From positions 1-42,636 of the forward strand of contig JAPKCG010000002.1 in the NCBI GenBank assembly GCA_028823055.1: a DNA stretch of 42,636 bases. Direction: 5' to 3'. The stretch's first letter is position 1. Every line of letters begins with the position of its first letter. Below the pieces are notes generated by a model. It was not told where the DNA came from. It saw only the letters and a list, made by a program, of their open reading frames with translations, and made no database searches. This stretch comes from Sphingomonas bacterium (GTDB lineage Bacteria; Pseudomonadota; Alphaproteobacteria; Sphingomonadales; Sphingomonadaceae). Position numbers and translations under genes: made by a program. Below, one piece after another: positions 26,989 to 35,888 of the stretch.

Positions 26989-28016
26989 TGGCCGACCACA
27001 CCGAGGAGAAGAAGCCGGCCGTGAAGACCGCCAAGGCCCGCAGGAAGCCCGAGGACGCCGCACAGGGCTCCGGCTTGGGGATTGGGGCCATGGGCGACCT
27101 TTCGGGCCTCCTAGCCGATCCCACGCCCGCCAGCGCCGCGCAGGCCAGCGACGGCAAAGCGTCCGAGATCGCCATGGAGTTGATCGAGGAAGACCCGCAC
27201 CAGCCACGTATCTATTTCGATCAGGCATCGCTTGAGGAACTGGCGGCGACGATTGCCATCCGTGGCGTGAAGACCCCGATATCGATCCGGCCCAATCCGG
27301 AGCGTGAGGGATATTTCATCATCAACCACGGCGCGCGCCGCTACCGCGCATCGGGCATCGCCGGCAAGACGACGATCCCGGCGTTCGTGGACGGCGATTA
27401 CACCGAGTCCGATCAGGTTATCGAGAACCTACAGCGCGACGCGCTGACGGCCCGAGAGATCGCCGAATATATCGGCCGCGAACTGGCGAAGAAGGTCAAG
27501 AAGGGCGACATTGCCAAGGCAATCGGCAAGTCCCCGGCCTATGTTACCCAGCACGCCACGTTGCTCGATTTGCCCGATCCGATCGCGGAGATTTTCCAGT
27601 CCGAGCGGTGCCGCGACGTGACGCTGATTAACGAGCTTGTGGGGCTCTACAAGAAGCACCCCGAAGGCGTGACGGATTGGCTTGCCGATGATGAGCAGGA
27701 GATCACGCGAGGCACCGTCCGACTGCTAAAGGAATTTCTCAATTCCGGCAGCGGGGAAGGGGAGGGCGAAGGCGGCGACGATGACACGCCCCCCGCCGAG
27801 CCGGCAGCGCCGAAGGAGAAAGAGGAGAAAGAGGCCGATCCCGACAAGCTGAAAAAGGCAATCGTCACCGTGGAGCATGACGGACGCCCCGGCCGCTTGA
27901 TGCTCAATCGTCGCCCGTCACGCGAAGGCGCGTCGTGGATGAAATATGACGACGACGGCAGCGAGTTCGAGGCCGAGCTTGCCGATGTGCGGCTTATCTC
28001 CGTCATAGAGGGCTGA
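26988..28016 (+). CDS. korB: KorB/ParB partition protein and global repressor
   Basis: 342 aa; ParB nuclease-like/CTP domain IEEDPHQPR...NHGARRYRAS, HTH; next to incC. Confidence 0.94.
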   Translation: MADHTEEKKPAVKTAKARRKPEDAAQGSGLGIGAMGDLSGLLADPTPASAAQASDGKASEIAMELIEEDPHQPRIYFDQASLEELAATIAIRGVKTPISIRPNPEREGYFIINHGARRYRASGIAGKTTIPAFVDGDYTESDQVIENLQRDALTAREIAEYIGRELAKKVKKGDIAKAIGKSPAYVTQHATLLDLPDPIAEIFQSERCRDVTLINELVGLYKKHPEGVTDWLADDEQEITRGTVRLLKEFLNSGSGEGEGEGGDDDTPPAEPAAPKEKEEKEADPDKLKKAIVTVEHDGRPGRLMLNRRPSREGASWMKYDDDGSEFEAELADVRLISVIEG

Positions 28017-28044
28017 TTATCGGCACGGCCCAGCCGACGACAGG

Positions 28045-28071
28045 AGGCCCCGCGAGAGCGGGGCCTTTTTT
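28045..28071 (+). terminator. rho-independent terminator after korB
   Basis: AGGCCCCGC-GAGA-GCGGGGCCT followed by TTTTTC. Confidence 0.92.
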
Positions 28072-28102
28072 CTTGGCGTGCATCGGATATAGTCGTGGCA
28101 TC

Positions 28103-28121
28103 GATTTTAGCCGCTAAAATC
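28103..28121. promoter_or_regulatory. KorB operator (19-bp palindrome GATTTTAGCCGCTAAAATC)
   Basis: Exact core directly upstream of the SD of the 28135 ORF. Confidence 0.92.
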
Positions 28122-28134
28122 CGAGGAGGTTTCG

Positions 28135-28770
28135 ATGGCAGCGCTAACCGGCAGCAACAAGCAAACCCTGTCCAACGGGACCGGCGATCCGATCGCGGAC
28201 GCGGACGGGCTGCTAGGGCTCGCGCGAGGGATAGAGGCTCAGGAGGCCGGAGAGATCGCCGCGCCATCGGCCACCGAGGAGGAATACGCCGCCGCGATGG
28301 TCCAGATGGTCGAGGAGAAGCAGGATCAGGCCAGCCAGATCGAGGACCGGCTTGAGAATATGATCGAGGCGCAGAGCGCTCGACTGACACAGGTTCAGGG
28401 GCACCCGCCGGGGATGCTGGCGAGCGCCACGACGCGCGCAAGGTGGCAGGCTCAGATAGCGCAGGCGCAGGCGACCGTTCAGCTTTTGCAGGCCCGGCTT
28501 GAGACGGTTCGCGAGATCAGGGACGGGATCACCGTTCACGGGTCGAAGATCGAGGCGCTGGCGGCCGAGAAGCTGGAATACCGGCAACCCAAGCTCGCAG
28601 ACGACTTCGCCGAGCTACAGGAGGCCCGCCGGCTTCACGAGATACACACCCGGCAACAGCAGGAGAAGAAGCGCGAGGACCGGCAAGGGCTGGTGCAGGA
28701 GGCCGCGCCATCGAGCGGGCTCAGCCTGTCCCGTGGCTTGTCCCAAAGTCGCGGATCGAGCGGCGCTTAG
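28135..28770 (+). CDS. hypothetical coiled-coil protein under KorB operator
   Basis: 211 aa; SD GAGGAGGT; Gln/Glu-rich helical sequence. Functional analogy to KfrA is only positional. Confidence 0.6.
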   Translation: MAALTGSNKQTLSNGTGDPIADADGLLGLARGIEAQEAGEIAAPSATEEEYAAAMVQMVEEKQDQASQIEDRLENMIEAQSARLTQVQGHPPGMLASATTRARWQAQIAQAQATVQLLQARLETVREIRDGITVHGSKIEALAAEKLEYRQPKLADDFAELQEARRLHEIHTRQQQEKKREDRQGLVQEAAPSSGLSLSRGLSQSRGSSGA

Positions 28771-28784
28771 AGGGATTGGCGGCC

Positions 28785-29222
28785 CTAGTGAATCAGGACC
28801 GCCAGCAGGGCGATGATAGCCGCGCCGATCGTCAGGCACGAGGCAATGAGGTTCCGGTTGGCGATCCGCACGCCGTCTTCCAGCGGCTTGCCAAGCCCCT
28901 TACTGACTTCGGCCGCGACTTCCGCCACGAGCGTTTTTGCGCCATCCGCCATCCGTTGTTTCATGGCGGCTTCGGCCGCGACGAGCGCGGCGTTCAGGAT
29001 CGATTCCGCCTTGTCGTTTATCGCGACGGCCCAGCGGTTCGACATTTCCTCTAGTTCGCTCTTGAACGCTTCCAACTGCGCCTGTTGCGCGTCCGCGCTT
29101 TCGGCCAGCAGCATCGTATTGATGGTTTGGAGGATCAACAGCGGATCATCCGGAGAAAGGGCGACACCATGTGTCGCCGCAATCTCAGCGATCAGCGCCC
29201 GAATTTTTGCATGATCGGCCAT
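28785..29222 (-). CDS. traM: TraM-like protein
   Basis: 145 aa; position downstream of traL; C-terminal TM. Confidence 0.75.
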   Translation of the reverse strand: MADHAKIRALIAEIAATHGVALSPDDPLLILQTINTMLLAESADAQQAQLEAFKSELEEMSNRWAVAINDKAESILNAALVAAEAAMKQRMADGAKTLVAEVAAEVSKGLGKPLEDGVRIANRNLIASCLTIGAAIIALLAVLIH

Positions 29223-29947
29223 CAGATGATCGCCGCCTTGGCAAGCTCGCCAAACACGGCATCGCGCACCCGGCCGAGGCGATGGCGTTGCATCAGGGGG
29301 AGCGCCGCGTTCGCCATCGCTTCATCGAGCGTTTTGCGTTCCGCGAGCATCTCTTGAACGTCAGCGCCGAACGTCTCCCGCTTGAGATCGGGGAGCGTGA
29401 CGATCGCCGCCACGCGATCCTTCAAATCCTTATATGCCTTTAGCTGCTCGAACGACTTGCCCTCATGTTCGATCGGCCCGTGATAGGGGTTAAGCCACAC
29501 CACGATCGCCGCCGGGGCCGGGAAGGCTTCCGCCACAGAGGCGAAGCCGGCGAGCGTATCCACGAGCGCCTGTCCCCCGACGACGATCGTATGGAGCACG
29601 AGCTTATGGCCGAGGTCCGCGATCACTTCGGGAACGCCGTTGTCGAACATATAGGCCGACAGGGGATTGTAGGTGCTCGCGCCGCTATCGACCACGACCG
29701 CTTCCTTGGAGCCAGCGATTAGCTCCATCATCGCGTCAAAGTTTCGCGGGTTGATATCGCCATCTTCCAGCAGGGCGAGCTTGCGGACGTTCAGCGCCTT
29801 GAAGCCGGCAAAGGTTGCGTTGGTAGGATCAGTATCGATGCAGAGCGGGGTTTCCCCGCGCGAGGTCAGGAACTGTGCCAGCATCGAGGCGGCGAGCGAC
29901 TTGCCGACCCCGCCCTTACCTTGGAGGACGATATGGACGTTGCTCAT
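29222..29947 (-). CDS. traL: TraL-like ATPase
   Basis: 241 aa; MSNVHIVLQGKGGVGKSLAASMLAQFL; same length and place as IncP TraL. Confidence 0.88.
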   Translation of the reverse strand: MSNVHIVLQGKGGVGKSLAASMLAQFLTSRGETPLCIDTDPTNATFAGFKALNVRKLALLEDGDINPRNFDAMMELIAGSKEAVVVDSGASTYNPLSAYMFDNGVPEVIADLGHKLVLHTIVVGGQALVDTLAGFASVAEAFPAPAAIVVWLNPYHGPIEHEGKSFEQLKAYKDLKDRVAAIVTLPDLKRETFGADVQEMLAERKTLDEAMANAALPLMQRHRLGRVRDAVFGELAKAAII

Positions 29948-30375
29948 AGGTAATCTTCCTTCTTGGGGGAGTCGGGATGATGGAACCGGGCTGGACGAGG
30001 CCGGGGCTCAGCGGGAGGCTCAGCCGGCGTCGCGTCGGGATTGGTGGCGGCGATCGGAACCTCGACAGGGGCAGCGATCGGAGCGGGAGGGGGCGCGATC
30101 GAGGCGGCCGACGATGGGGCCGGGATCGCAGCGCCGGGTTTGCGGATCAGGTCGCGGACGAACTTCGCGAACCACACATAGCTGAAATCGATCCGCTTCT
30201 CAGCGACCAGCGCATCCCATATCTGACTGACCGGCCACCCATCGGCCAACGCGGCTTCCACGTCCGGCTTGACCGCGAGGAAGGCGGCCCGGTTGCGTCC
30301 ACCAGCCCCAACCTTCGATTGGGATGCACGCTCCCGAAGGCGCTCCACGAAAGGCTTTGGGGTTGTGTCCGTCAT
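29944..30375 (-). CDS. traK: TraK-like oriT-binding protein
   Basis: 143 aa; FLAVKPDVEAALADGWPVSQIWDALVAEKRIDFSYVWFAKFVRDLI then Pro/Ala tail; flanks oriT. Confidence 0.85.
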   Translation of the reverse strand: MTDTTPKPFVERLRERASQSKVGAGGRNRAAFLAVKPDVEAALADGWPVSQIWDALVAEKRIDFSYVWFAKFVRDLIRKPGAAIPAPSSAASIAPPPAPIAAPVEVPIAATNPDATPAEPPAEPRPRPARFHHPDSPKKEDYL

Positions 30376-30554
30376 TCAGCGCGTGCCTTTGTCAGTCAGT
30401 GTAGGAACCGTTTAGAAACACGATAACAGCAGAGCGGAACCGTTTAGAAAGGAGATAATGGGCGGAGAATAGCCCTCTCCCGCCCGCTAAACAACCGATA
30501 AAGGCGTTGTAAACGAGCCTTACACGGTTCATATCTGGCGTATAAACGTCGAAG

Positions 30555-30655
30555 ACGGGGCAGGATAGGTAATGTTAGCTAACCCGCAAGCGGGCCAGCC
30601 ATCATTACACCACCTTATTCGCAGCGGGGCTGCTCAACGGTGATCCTGCTCTACG
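30555..30655 (-). other. oriT: IncP-type oriT with nic site
   Basis: Minus strand CCTCGTAGAGCAGGATCACCGTTGAGCA...GCGAATAAGG...CCCGCTTGCGGG...ATTACCTATCCTG^CCCC; matches RP4 oriT blocks (remembered sequence). Predicted nick on minus strand between 30561 and 30560. Confidence 0.92.
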
Positions 30656-30689
30656 AGGTCAATCGGCTACCGCCTTGAGGGAGAACGCC

Positions 30690-31088
30690 ATGGACGAAGC
30701 GGCCGAAATCGAAGGGGCTCCCGAAGGCGGGAGCCGGCGTCGCGGCCGTCACCTTCGCGTCCCGGTGACGGCCGAGGAGGGGCAGCAGATCGAGGAACTG
30801 GCGCAGCAGACCGGGTTGTCGATCGCCGGCTACCTTCGCCTTGTCGGGCTTGGCTACAAGCCCCGCAACGTCGTCGATTTTGACGAGGTTCAGCGCCTCG
30901 TCGCGGTCAATGGCGACCTTGGCCGTATGGGCGGCCTGTTGAAGCTATGGCTGACTGATGACGCGAAGCTGGACGAGTTCAAGCCCGAGGAAATGCGGCG
31001 CATCGTGCGCGGCCTGTTGAAGAAGATCGAAGCCGGGCAGGAGGAGCTTCGCGAGGTTGCGAAATCGGTCCTGATCGCCCGCCCGTGA
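30690..31088 (+). CDS. traJ: TraJ-like relaxosome protein
   Basis: RRGRHLRVPVTAEEGQQIEELAQQTGLSIAGYLRLVGLGY; between oriT and traI. Confidence 0.85.
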   Translation: MDEAAEIEGAPEGGSRRRGRHLRVPVTAEEGQQIEELAQQTGLSIAGYLRLVGLGYKPRNVVDFDEVQRLVAVNGDLGRMGGLLKLWLTDDAKLDEFKPEEMRRIVRGLLKKIEAGQEELREVAKSVLIARP

Positions 31089-31104
31089 TTTTAGCGGCTA
31101 AAAT
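31088..31104. promoter_or_regulatory. KorB operator (17-bp palindrome ATTTTAGCGGCTAAAAT)
   Basis: Exact core in the traJ-traI gap. Confidence 0.9.
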
Positions 31105-31119
31105 TTTCCGGGCCGCCGC

Positions 31120-33420
31120 ATGATCGCCAAGCACGTCTCTATGCGCGTTACGCGCAAAAGCGACTTTGGCGGTTTGGTCCGATACATCACAAGCGCGCAG
31201 GGCCGCGACGAGCGGGTTGGCGATATCACCGTCACTAACTGCCAGACCGACGATCCGCACGCGGCAGCTATCGCGTGCATGGCCGTGCAGGCACAGAACA
31301 AGCGGTCAGAGGCGGACAAGACCTATCATCTGATCGTGTCGTTCCGACCCGGCGAGCGGCCGACCCCGGAAGTCATTCGCGAGATCGAGGAGCGAATTTG
31401 CGCCGGGCTTGGGTATGTCGAGCACCAGCGCGTCAGTGCGACGCATCACGACACGGATAACGTCCACCTTCATATCGCGATCAACAAGGTTCACCCGACT
31501 CGGCGCACCGTCCATTCGCCGTTGCGGGACTACCGGACGCTTGCCGAGCTTTGCGACAAGCTGGAAGCCGAGTTCGGCCTTGAGCGTGACAATCACGCCT
31601 CCCGAAAGAGGGGAGGCGAAGGCCGCGCCGCCGATATGGAGCAGATCGCCGGCTTGGAGAGCATGATCGGTTGGGTTCGCCGCACTTGCGGCGACGAGAT
31701 CAAGGCGGCCGATAGCTGGCAGGCTTTGCACGCCACCATGGCGGCCAACGGGCTCGCGATGCAGGCTCGCGGCAACGGGCTTGTCGTCATCGCGCAGAAC
31801 GGGACGGCGATCAAAGCCAGTTCGATCGCCCGCGACTTGTCCAAAAAGGCGCTTGAGGATCGGCTAGGGCCGTTCGTGCCCGCCGATGGCGCTCAGGCCC
31901 CGGCACCCGCCACACGGGCCTATGAGCCGCGCCCGATGGCGTCGCGCGTGAATACCGCCGAGCTATTCGCGCGCTACCAATACCAGCAGAGCAACCGGCG
32001 CACCGCGCGATCGGCCGAGTTGGCAGCGGCATCAGCCAAGAAGGCCGCCGCGATCGAGGCGGTAAAGCGCGCCGGGCGATTCCGCAGAGGCGCAATCAAG
32101 CTGGCAGGGGGAAGCGGGCTGACCCGCCGGCTTTCCTACAATCTCACGTCCCGCGCGACCAAGCAGGCGATCGACAAGATCGCGACGGCCTATCAGCGCG
32201 AGCGCGAACGGATCAATGCGCGCAACGATCGCAAGGGCTGGCACGAATGGTTGCAGGCCGAGGCCAAGGCCGGAAACGCCGAGGCACTGGCGGCCCTTCG
32301 CGCACGCGAGGGGCGAAATCACAGGCCCGCAAATGCGGTGCAGGCGACGCCGGGCGCGAGCCACGGGCTCAGCGCCAACGAGCGCGCCGATCATGTCACC
32401 AAGCGGGGGACGATCATCTACCGCACAGCCGGCGCGGCTGTCAGGGACGACGGCGCGAGCTTGCATGTTTCCCGAGGGGCCGAGATCGAGGGCATCACCG
32501 CCGCGCTTCGCATCGCGCGCGAGCGATACGGCGAGGAATTGTCGATCGCCGGCAGCGCAGAGTTCAAGGAGCGCGTCGCGCAGGCAGCAGCCCGCGCCGC
32601 GCTCCCGATCCGTTTCGATGATCCCGAGCTTGAGCGCCGTCGTCAGGCGCTTGTCACCACCCTAACCCAGCAGGAGGCCAGCCATGGCGGACAAGACCTT
32701 GGACGAGGAGATAGAGGAGGCGATGCGCCTCGTGGACGGGAGCGGCCCGCCGGAGCCCCCGCCGGCCCCGCCAGAGCGCCCACAGGCCCCGCCAGCGGGC
32801 GAGGAACCGCAGATGGCACAGGACAGCCAGGTATCGCCCGAGGCGCTACCAGCGGAGCCGGATTTGACGGAAGAAGCGGGCCAGCTCGACCACGGAGCAC
32901 CCGAGGAACCCGAGGGCTTGCAAGTGGCAAGCCGAACATTGGTCGCGTTGGACGAAGCCCGCCGCCCGAGGCCCGAGATCGCGTGCGGAATCTGTCCGAA
33001 CTCGGTGTGGTTCGCTACGCCGAGCGACCTTCGCTGCTATTGCCGCGTGATGTTCGTACAAACGTGGACGGCGCAGAAGCCCGGCGAGATCGTCTCTTGC
33101 GATGGGATGTTTCTGGGGCAGGAATGACCCCCGAGCGGATCACCGCAGCCGAGAAATACATCGCCGAGCGCGAGGCCAAACGGCAAGCAGGGATGGATAT
33201 ACCGAAACACCGGCCTTTCGAGACCGACGACGTTCCGCTATCTTATGTAGGGACGAGAGTAGTGGAGGGCCAGAGTTTGGCGCTCCTCAAGCGCGGCGAC
33301 GAAATCATGGTGCTGCCGATCGATGCCACCAGCGCGGCCAGAGCCGCCAGATTGGCAATAGGCGACCGCATCGAGATCGGGGCCGATGGGACCGTGAAGG
33401 GACGAGGACGCAGCCGATGA
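31120..33420 (+). CDS. traI: TraI relaxase (MOBP, IncP type)
   Basis: 766 aa; MIAKHVSMRVTRKSDFGGLVRYIT...RSEADKTYHLIVSFRPGE...HHDTDNVHLHIAINKVHPTRRTVHSP. Confidence 0.97.
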   Translation: MIAKHVSMRVTRKSDFGGLVRYITSAQGRDERVGDITVTNCQTDDPHAAAIACMAVQAQNKRSEADKTYHLIVSFRPGERPTPEVIREIEERICAGLGYVEHQRVSATHHDTDNVHLHIAINKVHPTRRTVHSPLRDYRTLAELCDKLEAEFGLERDNHASRKRGGEGRAADMEQIAGLESMIGWVRRTCGDEIKAADSWQALHATMAANGLAMQARGNGLVVIAQNGTAIKASSIARDLSKKALEDRLGPFVPADGAQAPAPATRAYEPRPMASRVNTAELFARYQYQQSNRRTARSAELAAASAKKAAAIEAVKRAGRFRRGAIKLAGGSGLTRRLSYNLTSRATKQAIDKIATAYQRERERINARNDRKGWHEWLQAEAKAGNAEALAALRAREGRNHRPANAVQATPGASHGLSANERADHVTKRGTIIYRTAGAAVRDDGASLHVSRGAEIEGITAALRIARERYGEELSIAGSAEFKERVAQAAARAALPIRFDDPELERRRQALVTTLTQQEASHGGQDLGRGDRGGDAPRGRERPAGAPAGPARAPTGPASGRGTADGTGQPGIARGATSGAGFDGRSGPARPRSTRGTRGLASGKPNIGRVGRSPPPEARDRVRNLSELGVVRYAERPSLLLPRDVRTNVDGAEARRDRLLRWDVSGAGMTPERITAAEKYIAEREAKRQAGMDIPKHRPFETDDVPLSYVGTRVVEGQSLALLKRGDEIMVLPIDATSAARAARLAIGDRIEIGADGTVKGRGRSR
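32684..33127 (+). CDS. traH: nested TraH-like acidic protein overlapping traI in another frame
   Basis: 147 aa; SD CAGGAGG before ATG; acidic/proline-rich with CGICPNSVWFATPSDLRCYCRVMF C-terminus; RP4 traH is likewise nested in traI. Confidence 0.65.
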   Translation: MADKTLDEEIEEAMRLVDGSGPPEPPPAPPERPQAPPAGEEPQMAQDSQVSPEALPAEPDLTEEAGQLDHGAPEEPEGLQVASRTLVALDEARRPRPEIACGICPNSVWFATPSDLRCYCRVMFVQTWTAQKPGEIVSCDGMFLGQE

Positions 33421-35348
33421 GTACCAAACGGAACAACGCAGTCGGCCCGCAAGTCAGGACACGCGGGCGTAAGACCGGGCAATCGCAGGGGAGGGGACTT
33501 GTCGCCTTCATCGTGCTGGGGTTCGTCATCGGCGGGCTTGCCGTTGCTACGCAGCTATTCGCCCGCAGCATGGCCTATCAGCCGACATTGGGGCCGAACT
33601 GGAATCACATCTATGCCCCGTGGCGGATCGTCCAATGGTTCCTGAATTGGCAGAGCGTCCCGACCCTAAAGCAGCCCTTCGGCAAAGCGATCGGCATAGG
33701 GATGGTCGTCGCAGTCGCCGGCCTCGTAGTCGCCATGGTGGCGAAGGTGGCAATGTCCAAGCGGGGCAAGGGCAACGAGTTCCTTCACGGATCGGCACGA
33801 TGGGCCGACATGAAGGATATTCAGGCCGCCAGCCTGATCGACAACGACGGCGTTTATGTCGGCGCTTATGAGGAGAAGAACGGCAAGGTTTCCTATCTCC
33901 GGCACTCCGGCCCCGAGCACGTTCTGACCTACGCGCCGACCCGATCGGGCAAGGGTGTGGGCCTAGTCATCCCGACCCTGCTTTCATGGAACCACAGCAC
34001 CGTCGTTGCCGACTTGAAGGGCGAGCTATGGGCGCTGACCGCAGGGTGGCGGAAGCAGCACGCCGGCCAGACCGTCATGCGGTTCGAGCCGGCATCATCG
34101 CGAGGAAGCGTCCGCTGGAACCCGCTGGACGAAATCCGCGTCGGGACGGACAACGAAGTTGCCGACGTTCAGAACCTTGCCACGCTGATAGTCGATCCCG
34201 ATGGCAAGGGGCTGGAAAGCCACTGGCAGAAGACCTCGCAGGCGTTGTTCGTGGGCGTCATTCTGCACGCGATCTACAAGGCCAAGAATGGCGGCCCACC
34301 CGCCACCATGAGCGAGGTTGACGGGCTTCTGACGGACCCAGCGCGCCCGGTTAAGGGGCTATGGGAAGAAATGATGACCTACGGGCATCTGCCCGGCGGA
34401 AAGAACCATACTGTTGTCGGCCGCGCCGCTCGCGACATGATGGACCGCCCCGACGAGGAGGCCGGGTCCGTCCTTTCGACCGCCAAGAGCTATATCGAGC
34501 TTTACCGCGATCCCGTCGTTGCGGCGAACACGTCAACGTCGGATTTTTCGATCCGCGACCTGATGAACCACGACACGCCGGTTAGCCTCTACATCATCAC
34601 TCAGCCAACCGATAAGAACCGGCTCCGGCCGCTTGTCCGCATCATGTTGAATATGATGGTCCGCATCCTCGCACCCAAGCAGGAGTTCGAGAACGGCCGC
34701 GTAAAGGCCAATTACAAGCACCGGATGCTGTTTATGATCGATGAGTTCCCCAGCTTGGGGAAGCTCGAAATCATTCAGGAGAGCTTGGCGTTCGCCGCCG
34801 GCTACGGCCTCAAATTCTATCTCATTTGTCAGGACATCAACCAGCTTCGCAGCCGGGAAACAGGCTACGGCCATGACGAGCTAGTCACGTCCAACTGCCA
34901 TGTTCAGAACGCCTATCCGCCGAACCGGCTTGAGACGGCCGAGCACCTGTCAAAGATGACGGGGCAGACGACCATCCTCAAAGAGCAAATCACAACCAGC
35001 AAGAATAGGGGCGGGGGATGGTTTTCAGGTTCGGAATCCCGAACCGTGCAGGAAACCCAGCGCCCGCTTTTGACCCCCGACGAATGCTTACGGATGCCGG
35101 GGCCGAAGAAGAACGCCAACGGTGATATCGAGGAGGCCGGCGATATGCTTCTCTACATGGCCGGCTATCCCATGATTTACGGCAAGCAACCGCTGTATTT
35201 CAAAGACCCGACGTTCCTTGTGCGCGCGCAGGTTACGGCCCCCGATAAGAGCGACATAATTCGCAAGGCGAAGCCTACGACCGCGAGCCGCCGCGATAAT
35301 GACGATGGGGACGAGGGCGAACGCGCCCCGATCCGGGTGAAGCTATGA
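33417..35348 (+). CDS. traG: TraG/VirD4 coupling protein
   Basis: 643 aa from ATGA overlap; TYAPTRSGKGVGLVIPTLLSW, MLFMIDEFPSLGKLEIIQESLAFAAGYGLKFYLICQDINQL. Confidence 0.96.
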   Translation: MSTKRNNAVGPQVRTRGRKTGQSQGRGLVAFIVLGFVIGGLAVATQLFARSMAYQPTLGPNWNHIYAPWRIVQWFLNWQSVPTLKQPFGKAIGIGMVVAVAGLVVAMVAKVAMSKRGKGNEFLHGSARWADMKDIQAASLIDNDGVYVGAYEEKNGKVSYLRHSGPEHVLTYAPTRSGKGVGLVIPTLLSWNHSTVVADLKGELWALTAGWRKQHAGQTVMRFEPASSRGSVRWNPLDEIRVGTDNEVADVQNLATLIVDPDGKGLESHWQKTSQALFVGVILHAIYKAKNGGPPATMSEVDGLLTDPARPVKGLWEEMMTYGHLPGGKNHTVVGRAARDMMDRPDEEAGSVLSTAKSYIELYRDPVVAANTSTSDFSIRDLMNHDTPVSLYIITQPTDKNRLRPLVRIMLNMMVRILAPKQEFENGRVKANYKHRMLFMIDEFPSLGKLEIIQESLAFAAGYGLKFYLICQDINQLRSRETGYGHDELVTSNCHVQNAYPPNRLETAEHLSKMTGQTTILKEQITTSKNRGGGWFSGSESRTVQETQRPLLTPDECLRMPGPKKNANGDIEEAGDMLLYMAGYPMIYGKQPLYFKDPTFLVRAQVTAPDKSDIIRKAKPTTASRRDNDDGDEGERAPIRVKL

Positions 35349-35878
35349 AGCGCCCCAGCCTAAAAGTGATCGGTCGCAATACCGCGCTTAGCGTGTTTGC
35401 CCTGTCGATCGCGGGCGTCGCCGCAGCAGCAGCGGGCGTGCGCGTGAATATGACCCGCAGCATACCGCTAGGCTTCTACCGGACCACGAGCGAGCCGGTG
35501 CAAAAGGGCGCTTACGTCATGTTCTGCCCGCCCAAGCGTGAGCTTTTCGCTCTCGCCTTGAAGCGTCGCTACATCGAGCCCGGCGACTGCCCCGGAGGCA
35601 GCTATCCGATGATGAAGCGGATTTTAGCGGCTAAAAATGACCGGGTGCAGATCGGTGCCAATGGCGTCGTCATCAACGGCGTGCCGGTCCCCAACAGCAT
35701 CCCCCGGCTGCACGATGGCGCAGGGCGTCCGCTCCCGCATTTCGTCGGAAGCGGCAAGGTCGCAGCCGGCGACGTGATCGTGATCGGAGAGAGCAAGGTT
35801 TCATTCGACAGCCGATATTTCGGGCCGATCCCGCGCGAGCAGATCAGCACCGTCATTCGTCCGATCGTGACATGGTAG
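35345..35878 (+). CDS. traF: TraF-type S26 peptidase (pilin maturation)
   Basis: 177 aa; RSIPLGFYR catalytic Ser region, MMKRILAAKNDRV catalytic Lys region. Confidence 0.92.
   Translation: MKRPSLKVIGRNTALSVFALSIAGVAAAAAGVRVNMTRSIPLGFYRTTSEPVQKGAYVMFCPPKRELFALALKRRYIEPGDCPGGSYPMMKRILAAKNDRVQIGANGVVINGVPVPNSIPRLHDGAGRPLPHFVGSGKVAAGDVIVIGESKVSFDSRYFGPIPREQISTVIRPIVTW
35622..35636. promoter_or_regulatory. KorB operator inside traF (15-bp palindrome)
   Basis: TTTTAGCGGCTAAAA within coding sequence. Confidence 0.8.
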
Positions 35879-35888
35879 GGGCGGGCCG

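Noticed and set aside
30572-30581. GTTAGCTAAC as a KorA operator (GTTTAGCTAAAC)
   Set aside because: Lacks the outer T/A and lies adjacent to nic, so it is more likely part of the TraJ/oriT structure.
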